Assembly (NCBI GenBank): GCA_910587785.1
Contig: CAJUOA010000049.1
Location: 1 to 23,062, forward strand
Reading direction: 5' to 3'
DNA from: an uncultured Oscillospiraceae bacterium
GTDB lineage: Bacteria; Bacillota; Clostridia; Oscillospirales; Oscillospiraceae
Length of the DNA stretch: 23,062 nt
The notes below the pieces were generated by a model, which saw nothing but the letters and a program-made list of their open reading frames with translations, had not been told where the DNA came from and searched no databases. The first letter of the stretch is position 1, and each line of letters starts with the position of its first letter. Both the position numbers and the translations under genes were made by a program. Of the stretch, positions 13,425 through 20,235 are shown piece after piece.

Positions 13425-15944
13425 TCAGCGGCCCAGAAACCCCAGGAGCCGCTTCCAGAGGGGGCGGGAGAGGCGCTCCTCCACCCGCTTGAGGGCCTCA
13501 GCGGCCGGGTCATAGCCGCTGTCCGCCGCCCTGCGGTAGAGCTCCGCGGCCCGGCGGAGGTTCCGCTCCACCCCCCGGCCCTGCTCGTAGCAGTTGGCGA
13601 GGAGGGCCGTGGAGCGGGGGTGGCGCCGTTCCGCCGCCTCCTGATAGAGCGCCGCGGCCCGGGCGAAGTCCCGCTCCACGCCGATGCCCAGCTCGTAGCA
13701 GAGCCCCAGGGCGCAGGCGGCGGGGGAATAGTTCCGCTCATAGCCCGCGCGGTAGAGGCTCACGGCCTTTTGCGGGTCCTTTTCCACCCCCCGGCCGTTC
13801 TCATAGCAGTCCCCCAGGAGCACCTGGGCCCGGAGGTGGCCCTGGGCTGCGGCCTTCGCAAACCACCGGGCCGCCTCCGCGTCGTCCTTCTCCACGCTGA
13901 TGCCCCGGTAGTAGAAGAATCCCAAATTACACTGGGCCCGGGCAAGGCCCCGCTGGGCGGCTTCCCGGTAGAGCTCTGCGGCCCGGCGGAGGTCCTGCTC
14001 CACCCCCCGGCCCAGCTCACAGCAGAGGCCCAGGGAGCATGTGGCGTCTGCATAGCCCCCCTCGTGGGACTGAGTGTAGAGCGCCACGGCCCGCTCATAG
14101 TCCCGCTCCGTGCCGTAGCCGTTCTCATAACACTCCCCCAGGTAGAACTGAGCCCGGGGGTAGTCCTGCCCGGCGGCAAGGGAGAAGAGCTGGAAAGCCC
14201 TCTCGTCGTCCTCCTCCACCGCGATGCCCCGGTAGTAGAAGAATCCCAGATTGCACTGGGCCCGGGGGTCCCCGGCCTGGGCGGCCTCCCGGTAGAGCTC
14301 CGCGGCCCGGGCCTTGTCCTGCTCCACGCCGCTCCCGGTCTCGTAGCAGAGGCCCAGGGAGCACGCGGCCCCCATGTGCCCCCCCTCATAGGCCTGCTGG
14401 TAGAGCTCCGCGGCGCGCTTCATATCCCGCTCCGTGCCGTAGCCGTGCTCCAGGCACTGCCCCATGAGGTGGACCGCCCGGGGGTAGCCGTTTTCCGCCG
14501 CCTGGGAGAAGAGGCGGAAGGCTGCGTCGTTGTCCTCCTCCACGCCGATGCCGTGGTAGTAGCAGTAGCCCAGATTGCACTGGGCCCGCACGTCCCCTGC
14601 CTGGGCGGCCTCCCGGTAGAGCTCCGCGGCCCGGGCCTTGTCCTGCTCCACCCCCCGGCCCAGCTCGTAGCAGAGGCCCAAGGCGGTGGCGGCGGGCACA
14701 TAGCCCCGCTCCCGCGCGGCCTGGAAGAGCTCCACCGCCCGCCGGGAGTCCTGCTCCACGCCGTAGCCCTGGTCGAAGCACTCCCCCAGCAGGTTCATGG
14801 CCCGGGGGAACTCCCGCTCCGCGGCCATGGCGAACCAGCGGAAGGCCTCGTCGTTGTTCTCCTCCACGCCGATGCCCTGGTAGTAGCAGAAGCCCAGGTT
14901 GCACTGGGCGGGGGCGTAGCCCCGCTGAGCGGCCTGCCGGTAGAGCTCCACGGCCAGGGCCTCGTCCTGCTCCACGCCCATGCCGGTCTCATAGCAGAGC
15001 CCCAGGGCGCTGGTGGCGGGCACGTAGTCCTGCTCATGGGCCCGGCGGTAGAGGGCCGCGGCCCTGGGGAGGTCCTGCTCCAGGCCGTGGCCGTACTCAT
15101 AGCACTGCCCCAGAAGGAAGCAGGCCCGGGGGTAGCCCTGCCGCGCCGCCTCCTCGTAGAGCCGCGCAGCCTCGGCGTGGTCCTCGGCCACCCCGGCCCC
15201 CCGGTCGTAGCAGACCCCCAGGGCGCAGGTGCCCTCGTCGTAGTGCTGGACATGGGCGGCGCGGTAGAGCTCCACCGCCTTGGCCGGGTCCTGCTCCACG
15301 CCGTAGCCGTTTTCAAAGCAGACCCCCATGAGCATCTGGGCCCTGGGGTAGCCCTGCTGGGCGGCCTGGGCGAACCAGCCGGCGGCCTCGCGGTCGTCCT
15401 CGGCCATGCCGATGCCGTGGAAGTAGAAGAAGCCCAGGTTGCACTGGGCGGGAGCGTAGCCCTGCTCTGCGGCGTCTCGGTAGAGCTCTGCGGCCCGGCG
15501 CTTGTCCTCCTCCACGCCGTGGCCCAGCTCGTAGCAGAGGCCCAGCTCGCACTGGGCGGGGGCATAGCCCGCCTCCGCCGCCTGGGTGAAGAGCTCCACC
15601 GCCCGTTTGATGTCCCGCCGGGTGCCGGTCCCTCTGGCGCAGCAGTGGCCCAGGTGGTAGACGGCGGTGATGTGGTCCCCGTCCGCCGCTTTGCTGAACC
15701 AGTAGAAGGCCCGCTCGTCGTCCTGGGGGGCGCCGTCGTCCCCGGCGGCGTAGCTGAGCCCCAGGCGGAAGGCGGCGTCCAGGTCCCCGTCCTCGGCGGA
15801 GCGCAGAAGCTCCCGGAAGCCCCGCTGCTTCCGGGCGGAAACGTTCGCCATGGTCTGCATCAGCTCGGGGTTGATATATACCATCACGGCATCCTGGTCC
15901 TGGGGGGACGCCGGGTCGTAATTGTTGTTTCGTTCGCTTATCAC
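13425..15944 (-). CDS. Sel1-like repeat protein, 21 repeats, no signal peptide
   Basis: An 839-residue solenoid of Sel1-like (TPR-related) repeats. The GTG at 15944 follows AAAGGAAG. After a 53-residue N-terminal region come 21 repeats: two of 37 residues (54-127) and nineteen of exactly 36 (128-811), ending in a basic 28-residue tail with LWKRLLGFLGR. The repeats follow the consensus A-x4-LGxCYExGxGVExDxxxAxxLYxxAAxxGY. No signal peptide or transmembrane helix is seen, so it is probably a cytoplasmic scaffold for protein contacts. Repeats carry a higher-order A-B-C pattern (see findings). The gene starts 40 nt after mgtE in the same direction and is probably co-transcribed with it. Partner and function are unknown. 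Confidence 0.9.
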   Translation of the reverse strand: MISERNNNYDPASPQDQDAVMVYINPELMQTMANVSARKQRGFRELLRSAEDGDLDAAFRLGLSYAAGDDGAPQDDERAFYWFSKAADGDHITAVYHLGHCCARGTGTRRDIKRAVELFTQAAEAGYAPAQCELGLCYELGHGVEEDKRRAAELYRDAAEQGYAPAQCNLGFFYFHGIGMAEDDREAAGWFAQAAQQGYPRAQMLMGVCFENGYGVEQDPAKAVELYRAAHVQHYDEGTCALGVCYDRGAGVAEDHAEAARLYEEAARQGYPRACFLLGQCYEYGHGLEQDLPRAAALYRRAHEQDYVPATSALGLCYETGMGVEQDEALAVELYRQAAQRGYAPAQCNLGFCYYQGIGVEENNDEAFRWFAMAAEREFPRAMNLLGECFDQGYGVEQDSRRAVELFQAARERGYVPAATALGLCYELGRGVEQDKARAAELYREAAQAGDVRAQCNLGYCYYHGIGVEEDNDAAFRLFSQAAENGYPRAVHLMGQCLEHGYGTERDMKRAAELYQQAYEGGHMGAACSLGLCYETGSGVEQDKARAAELYREAAQAGDPRAQCNLGFFYYRGIAVEEDDERAFQLFSLAAGQDYPRAQFYLGECYENGYGTERDYERAVALYTQSHEGGYADATCSLGLCCELGRGVEQDLRRAAELYREAAQRGLARAQCNLGFFYYRGISVEKDDAEAARWFAKAAAQGHLRAQVLLGDCYENGRGVEKDPQKAVSLYRAGYERNYSPAACALGLCYELGIGVERDFARAAALYQEAAERRHPRSTALLANCYEQGRGVERNLRRAAELYRRAADSGYDPAAEALKRVEERLSRPLWKRLLGFLGR

Positions 15945-15984
15945 AGGATACGCTTCCTTTCTTTTGCTTATGAGACGGCTCTCC

Positions 15985-17334
15985 TCACAGCCCCAGCACC
16001 CTTGCGGCCACGGCGAAATAGACGAGCAGGCTCAGCGCGTCCACCACCGTGGTGATAAAGGGAGAGGCCATCACCGCCGGGTCGAAGCCCAGGCGCTTGG
16101 CCAGCATGGGCAGAGTACAGCCCACCAGCTTTGCGATGCAGACGGTGAAAAAGACGGTGAGGGACACCACCAGGGCCACCCGGATGCCCTGCCCGTCCAG
16201 GAGCAGGGCCTTGGCGAGGACGGCGAGAAAGAGGGTGAGCGCGCAGAGGACCGCCGTGCGCAGCTCCTTCCACAGCACTCTGGGCAGGTCCCGGAACTCG
16301 ATCTCCCCCAGGGAGAGGGCCCGGATGACGGTGACGGAGGCCTGACCGCCGCAGTTGCCGCCGGTGTCCATGAGCATGGGGATGAAGATGGTCAGCGCGG
16401 CGTAGGAGGCGAGGGCGCTCTCGAACCCCGCGATGATGCGCCCCGTGAAGGTGGCCGAGACCATGAGGAGCAGGAGCCACGGGATGCGGTTCCTCCACAG
16501 GCGGAAGACGCTGGTCTGCATATAGGGCTTTTCGGAGGGGATGATAGCGGCCATCTTCTCGATGTCCTCGGTGGCCTCCTCCTGGAAGACGTCCAGTACG
16601 TCGTCAAAGGTGATGATGCCCACCACCCGGTCCTCCGCGTCCACCACCGGCAGGGCGGAGAGGTCGTAGCGGCTCATGAGCTGCGCGGCCTCCTCCCGGT
16701 CCATCGCGGTCTCCACGGAGATGACATGGTCCTCCATGATGTCCCGGACCCGGGTCCCGGCGTCGGCCAGGAGGAGCTGCCGGACGGTGACCACCCCCAT
16801 CAGGACCCGGTTGTGGGTGACATAGCAGGTGTAGATGGTCTCCTTGTCCACGCCCTCCCTGCGGATGCGCTGGAAGCAGTCGGAGACGGTGGCGTCAGGC
16901 CGGAGGGAGACGAACTCCGTGGTCATGATGGACCCGGCGCTGTCCTTGGGGTAGTTGAGGAGCTCGTTGATCTGCTGGCGGGTCTCGGCCCCGGTGTTGC
17001 GCAGGATGCGGGAGACCACGCTGGCGGGCATCTCCTCAATGATGTCCACGGCGTCGTCCAGGTAGAGCTCGTCCAGGACCTCCCGGAGCTCCCGGTCGCT
17101 GAGCGCGCCGATGAGGCGCTCCTGGTCCTCGCTGTCATCCAGGTAGGCGAAGACCTCGGCGGCCAGCTCCTTGGGGAGGAGGCGGAAGACGATGGCCTGC
17201 TGGTCCGGCTCCAGCTCCCCCAGGAAGGCGGCGATGTCCACCTCGTTCATCTCCGTGAGGAGCTCCCGCAGGGGACGAAACTGCTTATGTTCGACCAGCT
17301 CCGTCAGGCGCTGGGGACTGAAGTTCTCGTACAT
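15985..17334 (-). CDS. mgtE: Magnesium transporter MgtE
   Basis: A 449-residue Mg2+ channel/transporter of the inner membrane. The cytosolic N-domain (about 1-130) has the superhelical pattern FLGELEPDQQAIVFRLLPKELAAEVFAYLD. Tandem CBS domains follow (about 135-255), with MTTEFVSLRPDATVSDCF, ALPVVDAEDRVVGIITFDDVLDV. The plug helix region leads into five transmembrane helices from about 275, with the signature PMLMDTGGNCGGQAS (GGNxGxQ) and the pore-lining FDPAVMASPFITTVVDALSLL, including the conserved Asp. In MgtE, Mg2+ bound by the N and CBS domains closes the pore. The ATG at 17334 follows GAAGGGGG. A short upstream frame overlaps this start. The Sel1 gene lies downstream, likely in one operon. 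Confidence 0.96.
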   Translation of the reverse strand: MYENFSPQRLTELVEHKQFRPLRELLTEMNEVDIAAFLGELEPDQQAIVFRLLPKELAAEVFAYLDDSEDQERLIGALSDRELREVLDELYLDDAVDIIEEMPASVVSRILRNTGAETRQQINELLNYPKDSAGSIMTTEFVSLRPDATVSDCFQRIRREGVDKETIYTCYVTHNRVLMGVVTVRQLLLADAGTRVRDIMEDHVISVETAMDREEAAQLMSRYDLSALPVVDAEDRVVGIITFDDVLDVFQEEATEDIEKMAAIIPSEKPYMQTSVFRLWRNRIPWLLLLMVSATFTGRIIAGFESALASYAALTIFIPMLMDTGGNCGGQASVTVIRALSLGEIEFRDLPRVLWKELRTAVLCALTLFLAVLAKALLLDGQGIRVALVVSLTVFFTVCIAKLVGCTLPMLAKRLGFDPAVMASPFITTVVDALSLLVYFAVAARVLGL

Positions 17335-17386
17335 GGTCCGCGCCCCCTTCCGAGTGGATGGTCTGATGTTCCCTTATTGTTCTCAT
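17285..17386 (-). CDS. Possible upstream ORF overlapping the mgtE start
   Basis: ATG at 17386 stands 7 nt after a perfect AGGAGG (17399-17394) and opens a 33-codon frame (MRTIREHQTIHSEGG...) that ends with TAA at 17287-17285, 50 nt inside mgtE and out of its frame. Its translation signal looks better than that of mgtE itself. It could be a leader peptide affecting mgtE translation. There is no homology evidence. Confidence 0.35.
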   Translation of the reverse strand: MRTIREHQTIHSEGGADHVRELQSPAPDGAGRT

Positions 17387-17457
17387 ATTACAGCCTCCTA
17401 TTCGGTTTTTGCCTCCGAAACGGGGATCCCCCCTCCGGCAGGCAGGGGTATTTTGCT

Positions 17458-17486
17458 ATTATAGCAGAATCCGGCGCGGTTGACAA
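17458..17486 (-). promoter_or_regulatory. mgtE promoter
   Basis: Minus strand TTGTCA (17486-17481) and TATAAT (17463-17458), spacer 17 bp. The leader of about 115 nt is too short for a full M-box riboswitch, and I see none of that motif. Confidence 0.8.
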
Positions 17487-17677
17487 GCCCCGGGTTGGAA
17501 AACGGCAGGGTACACAGCTAACAACTTGAAATCTGACACCTCTCGACGCCGCAGCTTTTCTGATAAGCAGTTCAAGTGTCTGCTCGATGAATCTTTCCTG
17601 GATAGAATTGTCTGTTCTGCGTTCTGTTCATGATTTGTTTCCTCATTCAAATACCCTGGCAGCGGGCCGCGCCCGCC
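17487..17677. other. AT-richer divergent intergenic stretch, nothing recognised
   Basis: This gap between the divergent mgtE and binding-protein promoters is less GC-rich than its surroundings. A 63-codon leftward frame (17650-17459) crosses it but runs into the mgtE promoter, lacks a clear ribosome binding site and matches no family that I know. It may hold a gene remnant or regulator sites. Confidence 0.4.
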
Positions 17678-17706
17678 TTGACAATTCCCAGTTTTTGTGA
17701 TATATT
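17678..17706 (+). promoter_or_regulatory. Promoter of the first binding-protein gene
   Basis: TTGACA at 17678-17683 and TATATT at 17701-17706 with a 17-bp spacer, giving a leader of about 130 nt. Confidence 0.85.
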
Positions 17707-17729
17707 CTATCTATAAACACAGGGCGTCA

Positions 17730-17807
17730 CCCCCGCTCCGACAAATGGGCTCCTTCGGGTCTCTGTATAGTGCACAGAGGCCCAAGTTCCCATTGCCGGG
17801 GCGGGGG
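17730..17807 (+). ncRNA. Long three-part hairpin in the 5' leader (candidate structured RNA)
   Basis: Three helices stack in one rod. P1 pairs 17730-17740 with 17797-17807 (11 bp, one G-U). P2 pairs AATGGG 17744-17749 with CCCATT 17789-17794. P3 pairs 17757-17765 with 17775-17783 (9 bp, one G-U). They are separated by asymmetric internal loops ACA/GC and CTCCTTC/AAGTT, with a 9-nt apical loop. The rod ends about 20 nt before the ribosome binding site. It matches no riboswitch class that I recognise. It is unlike the leaders of copies 2 and 3. Confidence 0.6.
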
Positions 17808-17842
17808 CTGGTCCTTGTGGAACGAATCGAGGAGGAAAAAAG

Positions 17843-19843
17843 ATGAAAAAGAAGAACATGCGGCTTCTGGCCCTGCTTCTGGCCGCGGTGCTGGCGCTGA
17901 GCGCCTGCGGCGGCGGAAACAAGGACGACAGCAGCGGAGGCGGCGAGACCACGCCCCCCGCCTCCACCGGTACCGACACCCCCGGCACCACCCCTGCGGA
18001 GCCCAGCGAGCCCGCCGGGACCAAGGCGGAGCCCGTCAAGGACTTCACCACCTACCAGACCGCCGCCAATGAGATGGAGACCTTCCTGGTCTTCAACAAC
18101 GAGGGTCAGGCCACCCAGGACGTCCTCGCAAACTGCATGGCCGGCCTGCTGGAGGTCACCCCCAAGGGCACCCTTCAGCCCGCCATTGCCACCGAGTGGG
18201 GCACCGAGGACGGCGGCCTGACCTGGACCTTCAAGCTCCGGGACGACGTGACATGGGTGGATGTCAACGGCAATGAGAAGGCCAAGTGCACCGCCCAGGA
18301 CTGGCTGACCAGCCTGGAGTGGGTCCTCAACTACCACAAAAACGACGCCAAGAACACCTCCATGCCCACCCAGATGATCGCCGGGGCCCAGGAGTACTAC
18401 GACTACACCAAGGAACTGGACGAGGCCGACGCCATGGCCCTCACGGCCGCGGACGACGCCTTCCGGAACACCGTGGGCATCGAGGTCCCCGACGACTATA
18501 CCATCATCTACCACTGCTGCAAGAACGTCACCTACTTCGACTCCCTGGCCGTGGCCGCGCCCCTCATGCCCCTCAGCCAGGCCATGGTGGATGAGCTGGG
18601 CGTGGACAACGTCAAGAGTATGCAGAACACCGACATGTGGTACAACGGCCCCTATCTCATCACCGAGTTCATCCAGGGCAACTCCAAAACCCTGACCCGG
18701 AACGAGGCCTACTACGACAAGGACTGCACCCTCTTCGACAGCGTCACCGTCCTCATGGTGGACGACGCCCTCATGGGGCAGACCCTGTTCTTCAACGGCG
18801 ATGTGGACACCTGCTCCCTGAGCGAATCCAACCTCCACACCATCTACGATGACGCCAATCACGAGCTCCGGGGCAACCTGGTGGAGGACCGGGCCGCCAA
18901 GTACTCCTATACCATCCACCTCAACTACGGCAAGCGCCTGGAGGACGGCACGCCCGACGTCAACTGGAACACCGCCATCGCCAACGAGGCCTTCCGGCAG
19001 AGCCTGTACTACGGCCTGGACCTGACCCGCTTCTGGGCCCGCACCAACTATATCCACCCCGAGAAGCTGGAGAACGTGGCCTACACGATGAAGAACCTGC
19101 TGTACTTCTCCGACGGCACCGACTATGTGGAGCACGTCTGGGAGAAGATCGGCCTGCCCGAGGGCAAGGGCCGCTATGACGCCGTCAAGGCCCAGCAGTA
19201 CAAGGAGCAGGCCATGGAGGAGCTGGCCGGGAAGGTGACCTTCCCCGTCCAGCTGGACCACTATATCAAGGCCTCCGACCAGAACGCCCTGGACCAGGCC
19301 ACGGTCATCAAGGAGATGGTGGAGGCCCTGGGCACCGACTTTATCACCGTGAACATCAAGACCTTCGTCTCCAGCGTTTCCAAGGAGGTCTACACGCCGC
19401 AGCTCAACTCCTGGTCCTTCAGCGGCTGGGGCGCAGACTACGCCGATCCGGAGAACTTCCTGGGCCAGGAGCTCTATGGCAATGACAGCGCCTACTTCGC
19501 CGTGGGCATGAGCCACACCAACGACCCCGAGTGCCTCACCGACCCGGGCCTCATCGCCACCCTTGAGGAGTTCACCGCTATGGCCGAGGCCGCAAGCCAG
19601 ATCTATGACGACCTGGATCAGCGCTACGACGCCTACGCCGAGGCTGAGGCTTACTTCCTCAACCACGCCTTGGCCATCCCCACCTACTACAATATCCCCT
19701 GGCAGCTGACCAAGGTCAATGTCTACTCCAAGCCCTTCGCCATGTTCGGGATGCAGAACAACCTCTACAAGAACTGGGAGACCTCCGAGGAGCCCTACAC
19801 CACCGAGCAGTACGCCGCCTTCGAGGCCGCTTTCAACGGCTGA
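17843..19843 (+). CDS. Peptide-type ABC substrate-binding lipoprotein (SBP family 5), copy 1
   Basis: A 666-residue extracellular lipoprotein. The ATG at 17843 is 7-8 nt after GAGGAGG. Residues 1-21 form a lipoprotein signal peptide with lipobox LSAC and Cys22 as the lipid anchor. A low-complexity Gly/Thr/Pro linker runs to about residue 60. The family 5 (OppA/DppA-like) fold follows, with GLTWTFKLRDDVTWVDVNG and TAQDWLTSLEWVLNY as the usual signature region, and WYNGPYLITEFIQGNS. It probably captures oligopeptides for an ABC importer. At 666 residues it is longer than many family members. No permease or ATPase gene is adjacent: a promoter precedes it and a terminator follows. It is the first of three tandem paralogues with about 2.4 kb period. 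Confidence 0.92.
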   Translation: MKKKNMRLLALLLAAVLALSACGGGNKDDSSGGGETTPPASTGTDTPGTTPAEPSEPAGTKAEPVKDFTTYQTAANEMETFLVFNNEGQATQDVLANCMAGLLEVTPKGTLQPAIATEWGTEDGGLTWTFKLRDDVTWVDVNGNEKAKCTAQDWLTSLEWVLNYHKNDAKNTSMPTQMIAGAQEYYDYTKELDEADAMALTAADDAFRNTVGIEVPDDYTIIYHCCKNVTYFDSLAVAAPLMPLSQAMVDELGVDNVKSMQNTDMWYNGPYLITEFIQGNSKTLTRNEAYYDKDCTLFDSVTVLMVDDALMGQTLFFNGDVDTCSLSESNLHTIYDDANHELRGNLVEDRAAKYSYTIHLNYGKRLEDGTPDVNWNTAIANEAFRQSLYYGLDLTRFWARTNYIHPEKLENVAYTMKNLLYFSDGTDYVEHVWEKIGLPEGKGRYDAVKAQQYKEQAMEELAGKVTFPVQLDHYIKASDQNALDQATVIKEMVEALGTDFITVNIKTFVSSVSKEVYTPQLNSWSFSGWGADYADPENFLGQELYGNDSAYFAVGMSHTNDPECLTDPGLIATLEEFTAMAEAASQIYDDLDQRYDAYAEAEAYFLNHALAIPTYYNIPWQLTKVNVYSKPFAMFGMQNNLYKNWETSEEPYTTEQYAAFEAAFNG

Positions 19844-19879
19844 GAGGCCTTCCGCTGACGTATCAGCAGCTCTTTTCCG

Positions 19880-19916
19880 CCGCGCCGCCGGACCTTCCCG
19901 GCGGCGCGGTCATTTT
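19880..19916 (+). terminator. Intrinsic terminator of binding-protein copy 1
   Basis: A perfect 12-bp stem, CCGCGCCGCCGG (19880-19891) with CCGGCGGCGCGG (19898-19909), 6-nt loop, followed by TCATTTT. A small GCTGA/TCAGC hairpin precedes it. The same pair of elements follows copy 2. Confidence 0.88.
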
Positions 19917-20066
19917 GCAAAAGGGCCCGGCGGGGTTTTGTAGAAGCTGTAAAAACAATATCAAGCCCTTTTCAAATTGCCAATCCTTTGATGAAGGGGG
20001 AAAAGGATAGTTTTTGTCTTTGATTCACAATAATTTGTAGAAAAACGAGACAAAATATCGGAAAGA

Positions 20067-20096
20067 CTTGACAAGAGATAGGGGGCTGTGATATGG
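20067..20096 (+). promoter_or_regulatory. Promoter of binding-protein copy 2
   Basis: TTGACA at 20067-20072 and TATGGT at 20091-20096 with an 18-bp spacer and TGTGA just before the -10. The 100-150 bp upstream are closely matched ahead of copy 3, including TTTTGTCTTT, ATTCACAAT and GTAGAAAAACGAG blocks. Confidence 0.75.
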
Positions 20097-20106
20097 TTAA
20101 AGAACC

Positions 20107-20212
20107 AAACAAACGGAGCCCAGCCCGGCTCTTTTCGTTCCCGCCGCAGCGGGAACAGGCGGTCTGAAAGCCCTGTGCAGGAGCGACGCGTCAGGGGAGG
20201 ACTCCGTTGTTT
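20107..20212 (+). ncRNA. Structured 5' leader of copy 2
   Basis: An outer helix joins 20107-20118 with 20202-20212 (10 bp, one bulged A). Inside are a GAGCC/GGCTC hairpin followed by TTTTC (20116-20136), which looks like a weak attenuator, and a perfect GTTCCCGC/GCGGGAAC hairpin (20137-20144 with 20149-20156, loop CGCA). The GAG of the attenuator arm is shared with the outer helix, so the two are mutually exclusive. Confidence 0.5.
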
Positions 20213-20235
20213 GAGAATGAATTGGAGGATGAAAG

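Noticed and set aside
13425..15944. Regular DNA repeats that could suggest CRISPR or a satellite
   Set aside because: The repeats are in frame, 108 bp and 324 bp long without spacers, and encode Sel1 units.
13218..16055. A 945-codon rightward repetitive open frame
   Set aside because: Antisense shadow of the Sel1 repeats. Its apparent repeats are only the 36-residue period seen from the other strand.
17335..17457. M-box (Mg2+) riboswitch before mgtE
   Set aside because: The leader is only about 115 nt and I could not find the conserved M-box core.
17459..17650. A 63-codon leftward frame
   Set aside because: It crosses the mgtE promoter, has no convincing ribosome binding site and resembles no known protein.
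17711..19666. A 651-codon leftward open frame over the first binding-protein gene
   Set aside because: Antisense shadow; the rightward frame has a ribosome binding site, lipobox and family signature. The similar frame at 20191-21894 is rejected on the same grounds.
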